Source: Exercitatus varius
GTDB taxonomy: Bacteria > Pseudomonadota > Gammaproteobacteria > Enterobacterales > Pasteurellaceae
NCBI RefSeq assembly: GCF_029577735.1
Contig: NZ_JARQTO010000003.1
Location: 1-64,000 of the forward strand
DNA: 64,000 nt
Reading direction: 5' to 3'
Each line of letters starts with the position of its first letter. Position 1 is the first letter of the stretch. The notes beneath the pieces were generated by a model that saw only the letters and a list, made by a program, of their open reading frames with translations, was not told the origin of the DNA and did not search any database. A program made the position numbers and the translations under genes. Shown in pieces: positions 1 to 8,316 of the stretch.

Positions 1-1
1 T

Positions 2-20
2 CAAAAAGCGTTGCTTTTTG
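2..20 (+). terminator. Possible terminator of a gene left of the window
   Basis: An 8-bp perfect stem (CAAAAAGC / GCTTTTTG) with a three-base loop ends in a T-run, and is followed at once by an uptake signal (23-31). It would fit the end of a plus-strand gene lying outside the window. The stem is mostly A-T, so this is tentative. Confidence 0.35.
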
Positions 21-62
21 TGACCGCACTTTATTAGTTTAGAAGGAATATCGGGAATCAAA

Positions 63-668
63 ATGTTAGATCAATCCGTTATTAATCAATATGACGCCTT
101 AATTTTCGATATGGACGGCACGCTTATCGACACAATGCCGAGCCATGCCAAAGCCTGGGAAAAGGTTGGGCGTCAATTAGGCTATCCCATTACCGGTGAT
201 ATTATGTACGAGCTGGGCGGCGCGCCGGTGCGTACTATTGCGCGGGAAACCTGCAGTCGTTACGGTATTCCGATGGATTTATTGGATGAAGTCATTCGTT
301 TAAAACGTCAGTTCGGTTTTGAAATGGTTGAACTGAATGCGACTTTATTGCCGACCTTTGATATTGTGAAAGCCAATCTGGGGCGACGCGCGATGGCGCT
401 TGGCACCGGTTCTCACCGTAATATGGTGAATATGTTGCTGGATAAATTCGAATTACGCCGTTATTTTAATGCCATTGTCGATGCCGACGAAGTCAGCGCG
501 CATAAGCCTGATCCGGAAACTTTTCTGAAATGTGCGGAAAAAGTGGGCGTTCGTCCGCAAGCCTGTCTGGTATTTGAAGATGCGGATCTTGGCGTGCAAG
601 CCGCATTGAACGGCGGTATGGATGTGTTTGACGTGCGTACCAAAACGCTAACCCGAGGTGCGAAATGA
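63..668 (+). CDS. HAD-superfamily sugar-phosphate phosphatase (YqaB/beta-phosphoglucomutase type)
   Basis: This 201-residue cytosolic protein opens with the HAD motif I DMDGT, giving the nucleophile Asp16 and the acid/base Asp18. It also has the motif II-like GTGSH, the motif III lysine in HKPDPETF and the motif IV acidic pair in FEDADLG. A helical cap of about 60 residues after motif I is typical of the beta-phosphoglucomutase / YqaB group. In E. coli YqaB dephosphorylates fructose-1-phosphate and related sugars; the substrate here cannot be fixed from sequence. The ATG at 63 gives motif I at the usual distance from the N-terminus. The gene overlaps the downstream acetyltransferase by four bases, so the two are probably translationally coupled. 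Confidence 0.85.
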   Translation: MLDQSVINQYDALIFDMDGTLIDTMPSHAKAWEKVGRQLGYPITGDIMYELGGAPVRTIARETCSRYGIPMDLLDEVIRLKRQFGFEMVELNATLLPTFDIVKANLGRRAMALGTGSHRNMVNMLLDKFELRRYFNAIVDADEVSAHKPDPETFLKCAEKVGVRPQACLVFEDADLGVQAALNGGMDVFDVRTKTLTRGAK

Positions 669-1270
669 CGACGCAGTTGATGTTAATGCGGGAGGGATTC
701 GCGCATCTTGCCGCCGAACCGGATTTGTCCGATTTGCGCTTACACTGCCGTGAAATGTTGTTCGATTATAATAATCTGCTGCGACCTTCGGAAAAAGCGA
801 AAAAAACGGCGTTAATCAAGAAGATTCTGGGTAAAACCGGTCAGACTATCAAAGTAAATTCACCGTTTTTTTGCGATTATGGATTTCAAATCGAAGTGGG
901 CGAAAATTTTTTTGCCAACGTCGGATGTATCATGCTGGATACCGGCGGAATCCGTATCGGCGATAATGTGTTGTTCGGTCCGAATGTGAGTTTATACACG
1001 GTGGATCATCCTCTTGACGTATCGCTTCGTAATGAAGGCTGGGAGCACGGACGAAAAATTATCATCGGAAATAGCGTGTGGGTCGGCGGCAGCGTGACCA
1101 TTTTGGCCGGCGTCACCGTCGGCGATAATACGGTGATTGGCGCAGGGGCGGTTGTCACCAAAGATATTCCCGCCAACAGTTTGGCCGTGGGAAATCCTTG
1201 TCGCGTATTGCGGGAAATTACCGATGCGGATCGTCAATTTTATCTGACAACGTACATGAAAAACGATTGA
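665..1270 (+). CDS. Hexapeptide-repeat O-acetyltransferase (maltose/galactoside acetyltransferase family)
   Basis: The 201-residue product has an N-terminal helical segment (about residues 1-50, like the Mac domain of maltose acetyltransferases) and then a left-handed beta helix built from [LIV]GxxxX4 hexapeptide turns (for example IGDNVLFGPNVSLY, IGAGAVVTKDIPA). The histidine of the YTVDHP segment matches the catalytic His of LacA/Maa enzymes, which move acetyl groups from acetyl-CoA to sugars. It ends with the family-typical VGNPCRVLREI. The start overlaps the stop of the upstream phosphatase (ATGA), which suggests the two act on the same sugar pool, but that is inference. The acceptor is unknown. 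Confidence 0.85.
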   Translation: MTTQLMLMREGFAHLAAEPDLSDLRLHCREMLFDYNNLLRPSEKAKKTALIKKILGKTGQTIKVNSPFFCDYGFQIEVGENFFANVGCIMLDTGGIRIGDNVLFGPNVSLYTVDHPLDVSLRNEGWEHGRKIIIGNSVWVGGSVTILAGVTVGDNTVIGAGAVVTKDIPANSLAVGNPCRVLREITDADRQFYLTTYMKND

Positions 1271-1361
1271 TTTTTTGACCGCACTTTTGCGGACCATTGC
1301 CTGCGGAACATGTTTATCCGGGTATTTCTCAGCGTTTATGTGAAATCCGCAGGATAAAAAA

Positions 1362-1391
1362 ACCGCCCTTTCTCTTGCGAGATTGAGCGGT
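1362..1391. other. Stem-loop of unknown role in the luxS leader
   Basis: The 230-base gap before luxS holds an uptake signal (1278-1286) and this imperfect hairpin: outer stem ACCGC/GCGGT and inner stem TCTC/GAGA around TTGC. A second small hairpin (CAACT/AGTTG) lies near 1431-1443. Neither has a proper T-run, and neither matches a riboswitch I can recognise. Confidence 0.3.
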
Positions 1392-1500
1392 GAATATAAC
1401 CTAAGGAACCAATTTTTTTATTATTAATCACAACTGCAAGTTGCTTGTATTCTAGGACAGGCGGGTTTTTATTAAGTTCAAATTTTTTTGAGGAATTTTT

Positions 1501-2007
1501 ATGCCTTTATTAGATAGCTTTAAAGTTGATCACACCAAAATGCAGGCGCCGGCTGTGCGCATCGCAAAAACGATGATGACGCCGAAAGGAGATTCTATCA
1601 CGGTTTTTGATTTGCGTTTTTGTGTACCGAACAAAGAAATAATGTCGCCTAAAGGCATTCATACCCTTGAACATTTGTTTGCCGGCTTTATGCGTGAACA
1701 TTTGAACGGCGCCGATGTGGAAATTATCGACATTTCACCGATGGGCTGCCGCACCGGTTTTTATATGTCGCTGATCGGCATGCCGGACGAACAACGAGTA
1801 GCGGACGCATGGCTGGCGGCAATGCATGATGTTCTGAACGTACGGGATCAAAGCCATATTCCGGAATTGAATATTTATCAATGCGGCACTTTCACCGAAC
1901 ATTCGCTCGACGACGCGCAGGCGACGGCGCAACATGTGATTGCGAGCGGTATCGGCGTCAATAAAAATGAAGCGTTGTTGTTAGACGAATCTTTACTGGC
2001 CGAATAA
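1501..2007 (+). CDS. luxS: S-ribosylhomocysteine lyase (AI-2 synthesis)
   Basis: LuxS splits S-ribosylhomocysteine into homocysteine and the precursor of the quorum signal AI-2, in the activated-methyl cycle. The 168-residue length is standard. The metal-binding HxxEH is present as His54, Glu57 and His58, the third ligand is Cys128 in the YQCGTF segment, and the catalytic Cys83 sits in MGCRTGFYM. Ribosome binding is provided by GAGGA just before the ATG. It is followed 15 bases later by purT in the same direction, so the two may share a transcript. Confidence 0.97.
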   Translation: MPLLDSFKVDHTKMQAPAVRIAKTMMTPKGDSITVFDLRFCVPNKEIMSPKGIHTLEHLFAGFMREHLNGADVEIIDISPMGCRTGFYMSLIGMPDEQRVADAWLAAMHDVLNVRDQSHIPELNIYQCGTFTEHSLDDAQATAQHVIASGIGVNKNEALLLDESLLAE

Positions 2008-2022
2008 CGAAGGAGTGACAAC

Positions 2023-3204
2023 ATGACGACAATTGGTACGGCGTTAACCGCCAAGGCGACGAAGGTAATGTTACTCGGCGCGGGTGAATTGGGTAAAGAA
2101 GTGGCGATTGAATTAATGCGCCTCGGCGTGGAAGTGATTGCGGTGGATCGTTACGAGAACGCTCCCGCCCAACAGGTCGCTCACCGCGCTTATACGATTT
2201 CTATGTTAGACGGTGCGGCATTACGTGCGTTGGTGGAAAAAGAACGTCCCGATTATATCGTTCCGGAAGTGGAAGCCATTGCCACGGATACTTTGGTTGA
2301 ACTGGAACAGGAAGGTTTTACCGTGGTGCCGACGGCGAAAGCCACAAAATTGACCATGAATCGCGAAGGCATCCGCCGTTTGGCGGCGGAAGAATTGGGG
2401 CTGCCCACTTCGCCCTATCGGTTTGTGGATAATTTCGCGGATTTTCAACGTGCGGTGGAAAAAATCGGCGTTCCCTGCGTGGTGAAACCGATTATGTCAT
2501 CTTCCGGGCACGGGCAGTCGGTAATCAAATCTTTAGCGGATGTGGAACGCGCCTGGCATTATGCGCAGGAAGGCGGACGCGCCGGTGCGGGGCGTGTTAT
2601 CGTGGAAGGTTTTGTGAAATTTGATTATGAAATCACCTTGCTTACCGTGCGGCATCTTGGCGGCACTTCGTTTTTGGCGCCTATCGGGCACCGTCAGGAA
2701 AACGGCGATTACCGCGAATCCTGGCAGCCGCAGGCAATGTCTGAAGTCGCATTGAAAAAAGCACAGGATGTGGCGGGAAAAATCACCGCGGCATTGGGCG
2801 GACGCGGTATTTTCGGGGTGGAAATGTTCGTATGCGGTGATGACGTGATTTTCAACGAAGTGTCGCCGCGACCGCATGATACGGGCATGGTTACTCTGAT
2901 TTCGCAGGAGCTGTCCGAATTCGCTTTACATGCGCGTGCGATTTTAGGTTTGCCGATTCCTTCTGTTAATTTGATTGGCCCGGCGGCTTCTAAAGCCGTG
3001 GTGGTGGAAGGAAAATCCAATCAGGTTCAATTCGCCAATCTGGACAAAGTGCTGGCGGAAGCCGATACGGATTTACGCATTTTCGGTAAAGGCGAGGTAG
3101 ACGGCCATCGTCGTATGGCGGTTATCTTGAGCCGTGATATCTCTGTGGAAAAAGCCTTGGAAAAAGCGTCGCGGGCTTACGCGCAGTTACGGATTTTATT
3201 GTAG
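2023..3204 (+). CDS. purT: Formate-dependent phosphoribosylglycinamide formyltransferase 2
   Basis: PurT uses formate and ATP to formylate GAR in the third step of purine synthesis, as an alternative to folate-dependent PurN (also in this window near 51.2 kb). The 393-residue length matches the family. An N-terminal pre-ATP-grasp domain begins with VMLLGAGELGKE (about residues 15-26). The ATP-grasp core follows, with VVKPIMSSSGHGQS and the metal-binding end IFGVEMFVCGDDVIFNEVSP with NE...RPHDTG. A good Shine-Dalgarno (AAGGAG) precedes the ATG. Formate use suits a mixed-acid fermenter. Confidence 0.97.
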   Translation: MTTIGTALTAKATKVMLLGAGELGKEVAIELMRLGVEVIAVDRYENAPAQQVAHRAYTISMLDGAALRALVEKERPDYIVPEVEAIATDTLVELEQEGFTVVPTAKATKLTMNREGIRRLAAEELGLPTSPYRFVDNFADFQRAVEKIGVPCVVKPIMSSSGHGQSVIKSLADVERAWHYAQEGGRAGAGRVIVEGFVKFDYEITLLTVRHLGGTSFLAPIGHRQENGDYRESWQPQAMSEVALKKAQDVAGKITAALGGRGIFGVEMFVCGDDVIFNEVSPRPHDTGMVTLISQELSEFALHARAILGLPIPSVNLIGPAASKAVVVEGKSNQVQFANLDKVLAEADTDLRIFGKGEVDGHRRMAVILSRDISVEKALEKASRAYAQLRILL

Positions 3205-3220
3205 CAAGTTCGGTTCAACG

Positions 3221-3252
3221 AAAAGTGCGGTCAAATTTGACCGCACTTTTTT
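3221..3252. terminator. Bidirectional terminator made of two inverted uptake signals
   Basis: A perfect 30-bp palindrome (15-base arms, 3221-3235 and 3236-3250) is built from head-to-head uptake signals, with A-runs on one side and T-runs on the other. It lies between the convergent genes purT and pfkA and should stop transcription from both sides. Confidence 0.85.
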
Positions 3253-3268
3253 GTTTGTACTTCCGCCG

Positions 3269-4234
3269 TTAGAATAATTTTTTGGAAACTTCCAGGTAAT
3301 CCGATTTAAACGGACGGCGCATACTGTCGATGGCTTCGATGATGTCGTGATGCACCAGTTTTTCCTGCTGAATGCCCACACAACGACCTTTTTCGCCTTG
3401 CAGCAATAATTCTACTGCGTATACGCCCATACGGGAGGCCAAAATACGGTCGAAAGCGCAAGGCGAACCGCCGCGTTGTACGTGGCCTAACACGGTCGCA
3501 CGGGTTTCGTTGCCCACGCGCGCTTCAATTTCCTTGGCTAATTTGTGTACGTCCGTCACCAATTCGGTGATGGCGATAATCGCATGACGTTTGCCGTTGG
3601 CAAGGCTACGCTCGATTTGCTGAATTAATTCTTCCTGATTGAATCCGACTTCCGGCGCGACGATGTATTCGCAACCGCCGGCGATTGCCGCACAAATGGT
3701 TAAGTCGCTGCAGTGACGTCCCATGATTTCCACGATGGAAATACGGTGGTGAGAACCGCTGGTGTCGCGTAGCCGGTCGATAGCGTCAACGGCGGTCTCC
3801 AATGCGGTTTGATAACCGATGGTGTAGTCGGTGCCAGGAATATCGTTGTCGATTGTGCCCGGTAAGCCGATGCAAGGGAAACCGTGTTCTTCCGTCAATA
3901 ATTTTGCGCCGGTGTAGGAACCGTCACCGCCGATCACCACTAAGGCGTCGATGCCGCGCGAATGCAAAACTTCGGCGCATTTTGACCGCACTTCCGGTTG
4001 TTTGAATTCCGGGAAGCGGGCGGAACCTAAAAATGTGCCGCCGCGGTTGATGACATCGGACACGCTGTAACGCGAAAGTTGTTCGATACGGTTTTCGTAA
4101 AGTCCTTGGTAACCGTCGAATACACCGTAAACTTCTAAGCCTTCGGATAATCCCGCACGTACCACGGCACGAATTGCGGCATTCATTCCCGGCGCGTCAC
4201 CGCCACTTGTTAAGACTGCAATTTTTTTGATCAT
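3269..4234 (-). CDS. pfkA: ATP-dependent 6-phosphofructokinase
   Basis: PfkA phosphorylates fructose-6-phosphate to fructose-1,6-bisphosphate, the committing step of glycolysis, in the cytosol. The 321-residue protein has the N-terminal ATP-binding GGDAPGMNAAIRA, the second nucleotide motif IGGDGSYTGA and the catalytic LPGTIDNDIPGTD, with the base Asp in TIDND. Later come the substrate-binding MGRHCSDL and GHVQRGGSP segments. All mark the bacterial PfkA type. An uptake signal lies within the coding region near 3985. It stands alone, downstream of comE on the same strand, with a 187-base gap that must hold its promoter. Confidence 0.97.
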   Translation of the reverse strand: MIKKIAVLTSGGDAPGMNAAIRAVVRAGLSEGLEVYGVFDGYQGLYENRIEQLSRYSVSDVINRGGTFLGSARFPEFKQPEVRSKCAEVLHSRGIDALVVIGGDGSYTGAKLLTEEHGFPCIGLPGTIDNDIPGTDYTIGYQTALETAVDAIDRLRDTSGSHHRISIVEIMGRHCSDLTICAAIAGGCEYIVAPEVGFNQEELIQQIERSLANGKRHAIIAITELVTDVHKLAKEIEARVGNETRATVLGHVQRGGSPCAFDRILASRMGVYAVELLLQGEKGRCVGIQQEKLVHHDIIEAIDSMRRPFKSDYLEVSKKLF

Positions 4235-4421
4235 GGAATTTACCCTTTTAATTTTAAAAATATTGAAATTGAGAAACGCCCGTAAGATTACACCAAGAAC
4301 GCACGGGGCTCTACTAATTTTTTGGTAAATCCGCCAAAAATTGATCTAATTTAGGATTTTTTCACGAATTGTTAGCCTGTGATTGAATAGCGTAAAATTC
4401 GTCATTTTTTGCCCGCACTTT

Positions 4422-5849
4422 TTACGAGATTTTTGTCGATTGCCGATTTGGCGGCGTTTTGTCCCGAACGGGCGACGGTTTGCGGTTTTGTAAGCCGTTT
4501 TTGTGTTTTAATCGTTCCAGTGTTTCGCCGTTTTTCAAAATGTGCGGCGTGACGAAAATAACCAGCTCCCGTTTCTGGCGGCGTTCGCTGTCATTGCTGA
4601 ACAGATGCTTGATAACGGGAATGTCGCCGAGAACCGGCACTTTATTGTTGCCTTTGGTTACGGTATCGTGAAATACGCCGCCCAGCACAATGGTTTCGCC
4701 GTCTTTGGCGAACACCTGGGTTTGAATTTCCTGTTTGTCGATGGAGACGACTTCGCTGTTTTCTCCATACGAAACGCGGTTGCCCGGCGAATTTTGGCTG
4801 ACGATTAAATCCATTAAAATGGCGTTGTTTTGCGAAATATGCGGTGTCACTTCCAGCCCTAATACCGCTTCACGGAATTCCACCGATTGCGTGTCATTTT
4901 TGCCGTTGGTGACGACATAAGGAATTTCCGTACCTTGTTTAATACTGGCGGATTTTTTGTTGGTGGTAAGCAAGCGCGGACTGGCGATGATTTCCACGTT
5001 TTTTTCCTGTTCCAGAGCGGTTAATTCCAGATCTAACAGGCGTCCGTTGATTTTAGCCACTTGTAATGCGACGGAACCGGCGGGCATAGTGGCGGTGGCA
5101 AAATTTACGTTGAGGTTGTTCGTGATATCGGCGAATCCGTTGGCTGCCAGGCTGCCGCTGACTTTATGCGCTCCCGCCGTCGGTTCGAACATGCCCCAGC
5201 GTACGCCGAGTTCTTTCAGGCTTTCGTCGTTCATGGTGACAATGCGCGCCTCGATGGCGATTTGCTCGATAGGTTTGTCCAGTTCGGCGATCAGTTTTTT
5301 GATATTGCGAATGGATTGTTTATCGTCCTGAATGATCAGTTGATTGCTGCGATCGTCAAAGGTTAACCGCCCAATATCGCTGACTAACGCGCCGTTGCCG
5401 GCGGTAAGCGATTTCATTACTTCCGACGCTTTGGCGTAATGCAGTTTGACGGTAACGGTTTCTAACTTCGGTTCTGCCGGCGTAATGGGAATATCGGCGG
5501 CATCCGGCGTGTTGAAATCCGCGCTTTCCGAGGAGGATGAATTTTTTCGGTTAAGGTAGTAAATGCCGTTTTCTTGCCAAAAATCCAGTTGTTTGATTTT
5601 CGCTACCGAACGCAGTAACTGAGCCAAATCGGTATTGTCCAATTTGAGGGATAACGTGCCTTCCAGCTCGTCGTCAATGATTAAATTGGCGTCCAGTTCC
5701 AGCGCCAGCTGTTGCAGGGTCGCCACTAAGGGAGCTTGTTGTAAACGGATGGAAAAAACGCGGTTGTCTGCGGATAGCGCCTGAACCGATGCTAAAAAAC
5801 TCATCAAAAACAGACCGCACTTTACCGTAAAATCGCCCCAAGATTTCAT
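4422..5849 (-). CDS. comE: Competence secretin ComE (PilQ family)
   Basis: ComE forms the outer-membrane secretin ring through which the type IV pseudopilus and DNA pass during natural transformation. The 475-residue protein starts with a signal peptide (cleavage near VQALSA), then short secretin N-domains (the STN-like region about residues 30-90 and a second N-domain near 130-190). The C-terminal secretin domain holds the family signature VPVLGDIPVIKHLFSN and a final ELVIFVTPHI strand. It is the last gene of comABCDE and follows comD by nine bases. In H. influenzae a sixth gene, comF, follows; here the next gene is pfkA and no comF is seen. Confidence 0.93.
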   Translation of the reverse strand: MKSWGDFTVKCGLFLMSFLASVQALSADNRVFSIRLQQAPLVATLQQLALELDANLIIDDELEGTLSLKLDNTDLAQLLRSVAKIKQLDFWQENGIYYLNRKNSSSSESADFNTPDAADIPITPAEPKLETVTVKLHYAKASEVMKSLTAGNGALVSDIGRLTFDDRSNQLIIQDDKQSIRNIKKLIAELDKPIEQIAIEARIVTMNDESLKELGVRWGMFEPTAGAHKVSGSLAANGFADITNNLNVNFATATMPAGSVALQVAKINGRLLDLELTALEQEKNVEIIASPRLLTTNKKSASIKQGTEIPYVVTNGKNDTQSVEFREAVLGLEVTPHISQNNAILMDLIVSQNSPGNRVSYGENSEVVSIDKQEIQTQVFAKDGETIVLGGVFHDTVTKGNNKVPVLGDIPVIKHLFSNDSERRQKRELVIFVTPHILKNGETLERLKHKNGLQNRKPSPVRDKTPPNRQSTKIS

Positions 5850-5858
5850 GTTTTTCTC

Positions 5859-6245
5859 CTAAAATTTCAAGGTTAGCCGTTCGGGTTTATGGCAATCGAG
5901 TTTCCACTGATTAAAGTGAACGGCGTTTTTTCCGATTTGCTGAATTTGCAATCGCTCCTGCGCGATAAAATCCTGCTCTTTAACCATGAAAATTTGCTTT
6001 TCATCGGTTTGAAATAATGCTTGCGGCCGATCTTTTTCCGATAACAGACCCACCAGTTTAAGCCGTTTAAAATTTATGTTTTCGGCAATAATTTCATTCC
6101 CGGAATGACAGGTTTGATTCGGCGTTGCGGTAACCGGATGAGGTTGCGCCCGATGAGCTTCGGTACGACGGTTTTTATCAAAGGGATCCGCGCCATAAGC
6201 CGAGCTTACAACAAAAATGAAAAGGAAAAGGCTTAAACGATACAT
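5859..6245 (-). CDS. comD: Competence protein ComD (PilP-like)
   Basis: This small secreted protein (128 residues) begins with a typical signal peptide (about residues 1-18, ending AYGAD). Its C-terminal part, with LVGLLSEKDRPQALFQTDEK and a following short beta-rich stretch, resembles the HR domain of PilP pilotins, which link the inner-membrane platform to the secretin. Two cysteines are present, in QTCHSG and LDCHKPE. Its place between comC and comE matches comD of H. influenzae, which is needed for DNA uptake. The identification rests mostly on gene order and size. Confidence 0.85.
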   Translation of the reverse strand: MYRLSLFLFIFVVSSAYGADPFDKNRRTEAHRAQPHPVTATPNQTCHSGNEIIAENINFKRLKLVGLLSEKDRPQALFQTDEKQIFMVKEQDFIAQERLQIQQIGKNAVHFNQWKLDCHKPERLTLKF

Positions 6246-6247
6246 GA

Positions 6248-6832
6248 TTACTCCTTGTCAATTTGAAGCTGGAACGACAGACTGCTTTCGACGGAAAAAT
6301 GGCTGTCGGTTTCGGCATTATCGGTTTCATCGTTTTTCCGAATATGCCAGCTGAGCAACGCCAATTCGGGAATTTGCCGTAAAAGTGCGGTCAAAAATTG
6401 TTGAATTTCGGCGAAATGTCCTTGAATTTTCAGATCCAGGGCGGGCGTCCCTTGCAGTTGCCATTGAGAATGAGTGAGCGATAAATCGGCGGCAAGCGAC
6501 TGAATTTGCTGATGAATTGACGCCAATTTTGCCGTCATGGCCTGGCTGAGATGGCGTTGCGCCTTTTGCTGCAAAACTGCCAGCAGCCGTGACTGGTGAT
6601 CCAATTGCTGCCGTTTCCGTTGTAATTCGGCAAAATTTTCCGCCAAAGTATTCTGGTTTTGCCAATATTGATGGGCGGGAAAACTCAACAGGAATGCGAA
6701 CGGCAAAAGCAATCCGAAGTATTGTTTTAGCGGCGTGAATGAAGCCCATTTTCCCCAGGAATTATAGGGCCGGGAAAAATATTGCCATTGGCCGTTGCGG
6801 GTGTCGATACGGTGAAAGTAGCGATTTATCAT
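6248..6832 (-). CDS. comC: Competence protein ComC (PilO-like)
   Basis: The 194-residue product has one N-terminal membrane segment (about residues 37-55, FGLLLPFAFLLSFPAH) and then a long Gln/Leu-rich coiled coil. This layout fits PilO-type platform proteins of type IV pilus systems. It starts inside the end of comB (four-base overlap) and ends two bases before comD, so translation is tightly coupled. An uptake signal lies near 6383 within the gene. Sequence conservation of ComC is low; order and architecture carry the call. Confidence 0.85.
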   Translation of the reverse strand: MINRYFHRIDTRNGQWQYFSRPYNSWGKWASFTPLKQYFGLLLPFAFLLSFPAHQYWQNQNTLAENFAELQRKRQQLDHQSRLLAVLQQKAQRHLSQAMTAKLASIHQQIQSLAADLSLTHSQWQLQGTPALDLKIQGHFAEIQQFLTALLRQIPELALLSWHIRKNDETDNAETDSHFSVESSLSFQLQIDKE

Positions 6833-7332
6833 GATGCGTTTTCCTTGGAAAGATAAAACTCAAATTGCAGTTCGTTTTGTTGCGGTAAAAATTGTTGCAA
6901 TTCGGTCTTCAGAGCCGGTAAATCATTCAGAAATTGTTGAATTTGTTCAAATTCCCGCTGATCTTGCGCCTTGCCTTTTAACCTGATTTGTTCCGCGTCA
7001 AGAGTAAAATCGGATAATTCTCCTTGAATGAAAGGCAGCTGTTGTAATAAATCCATGGTTTGTTGAATTTGCACCCGGGCAACGGGTTTACTGTTTTCCT
7101 TTTGCGTGAGATGCTGCTGTTGTCGCCGCACCTGCGCAATCAGCGCCGGTAGTTTTTGGTTCATTTGTTCGAGTTCGGCTTGTATGCGGTTTAACTCGCT
7201 TTCACTGCGAAGATTAACCTGCCACAATGCGATATAAGCCGCCAGGGATGTTCCCAGCACCAAAATAAAACGCCTGAAAGCCTGCCGGCTTCGTTGCCGG
7301 TGAGCGGTTAATCGCCAGGGCAGTAAATTCAT
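6829..7332 (-). CDS. comB: Competence protein ComB (PilN-like)
   Basis: The protein (167 residues) shows a short basic cytoplasmic tail starting MNLLPWR, as in PilN proteins whose N-terminus docks with PilM. One transmembrane helix follows (about residues 21-42), then a coiled coil and a small periplasmic domain. It would pair with ComC in the inner-membrane platform for DNA uptake. The gene lies six bases after comA and overlaps comC by four. Confidence 0.87.
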   Translation of the reverse strand: MNLLPWRLTAHRQRSRQAFRRFILVLGTSLAAYIALWQVNLRSESELNRIQAELEQMNQKLPALIAQVRRQQQHLTQKENSKPVARVQIQQTMDLLQQLPFIQGELSDFTLDAEQIRLKGKAQDQREFEQIQQFLNDLPALKTELQQFLPQQNELQFEFYLSKENAS

Positions 7333-7338
7333 TATCGG

Positions 7339-8172
7339 TTAACCGTTTTTGATTGTGTGTTGATGCAAGTCCGTCCGCCAAAGGGCGTTTCCCAGCGCGA
7401 TAAAAGGCAACTCCGTGGAAAGATAAACGGCATTTGCAAAAACGTGATGATTTTTGACCGCACTTTTGGGAAGTTCCAGGTTCTGTTCGCTATCCGCCGT
7501 TCGCCGATAAATACAAATTTGCTCGATTTCGGTTTGATAGCGTTCTGTAAAGCGCCGAATCAGCTGTTCCGCGGGCATGTTTTGCTGTTGTAATACGTGG
7601 AATTCCTGTGCGCTTTCCTGCAATGCGAGACAGAAATTTTCGTCATGGTAGAGATACAACGTATTTTTCGGCATTTCAGGTTTGAGATAACGAAAGGCGC
7701 GAAAAACGGCGTGCGCGGTGTTATCGAGTACGGAAACGGACAGCGGCGCGTATTGCTCCAGCCAGTCTTTCGCCGTTTCTTGAATCACTACGGAAATTTC
7801 CAGTTTCATGCCTTGTTTCAACATTTCCGAACGGTAATCGAACCACAGTTGATCCAAGGGCAACGGCAATTCTTTTTCGATGATCGCCGTAATCTGCTGT
7901 TCGCATTCCTGAGCATTTAAAACCTGCGGCAGAATCAGGGTTTTGCACCAAATGTGATTGGGTAATAAGCTGACGATGTAATTGAATCTCAGCGGGCGTT
8001 TTTGCATGCCAAAATGTTGAATCAGCCAACCGGTTAGAAATTCTTCCGTGCGTGTAAAGTGCGGTCGGATTTCTTCCTGATTCGGTGAAAACCAAACCGC
8101 TTCCCAGATCTCTCCCCGTTTCCACACGCCAATTTGAATTGTCGCCTGATATTTTTGTGTTTTTCCCGACAT
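7339..8172 (-). CDS. comA: Competence protein ComA (PilM-like)
   Basis: ComA is the first gene of the competence operon and corresponds to PilM, the cytoplasmic actin-like partner of the pilus platform. The protein would be 277 residues from the ATG at 8172, which is preceded by the Shine-Dalgarno AAGGA; an upstream TTG at 8187 has no such signal. The internal segment starting LSVSVLDNTAHAVFRAF resembles the second nucleotide-fold region of PilM, but the ATPase motifs are weak. It diverges from the PBP1A gene across a 129-base gap. A candidate CRP-S competence site overlaps the PBP1A start. Confidence 0.9.
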   Translation of the reverse strand: MSGKTQKYQATIQIGVWKRGEIWEAVWFSPNQEEIRPHFTRTEEFLTGWLIQHFGMQKRPLRFNYIVSLLPNHIWCKTLILPQVLNAQECEQQITAIIEKELPLPLDQLWFDYRSEMLKQGMKLEISVVIQETAKDWLEQYAPLSVSVLDNTAHAVFRAFRYLKPEMPKNTLYLYHDENFCLALQESAQEFHVLQQQNMPAEQLIRRFTERYQTEIEQICIYRRTADSEQNLELPKSAVKNHHVFANAVYLSTELPFIALGNALWRTDLHQHTIKNG

Positions 8173-8294
8173 GAAATTTTCCTTCAAAATGAATTTTCTT
8201 TCGCTTAACGGCTCTAAAATCTATATACTTACGCCCAAATCGGATTGGGGCAGTATTCCGTAAATTAAAATCCAACGCATTACTCAAGAGTGAA

Positions 8295-8316
8295 TTCTGG
8301 AATGAAGATCGCAAAA
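8295..8316 (-). promoter_or_regulatory. Candidate CRP-S (competence regulatory element) for comA
   Basis: Read on the minus strand, the site begins with a perfect half-site TTTTGCGATC. The second half is degenerate; on the plus strand it reads TTCTGGAATG against an ideal TTTTGCGATC (six of ten matching). CRP-S sites need both CRP and Sxy/TfoX and drive competence genes in Pasteurellaceae. This one overlaps the start codon and codons 2-5 of the divergent PBP1A gene. Spacing to a comA -10 box could not be settled. Confidence 0.6.

Noticed and set aside
1350..1445. Possible SAM-related riboswitch ahead of luxS
   Set aside because: The hairpins lack the conserved core of known SAM or SAH riboswitches and there is no clear expression platform.
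2533..3020. Minus-strand open frames across purT
   Set aside because: They are shadows of a clearly identified gene in a GC-balanced coding region.
7721..8314. Long minus-strand open frame (197 codons) over comA and the PBP1A start
   Set aside because: It runs in another frame over well-supported comA, and its composition (many Arg and Asn) is typical of a shadow frame.
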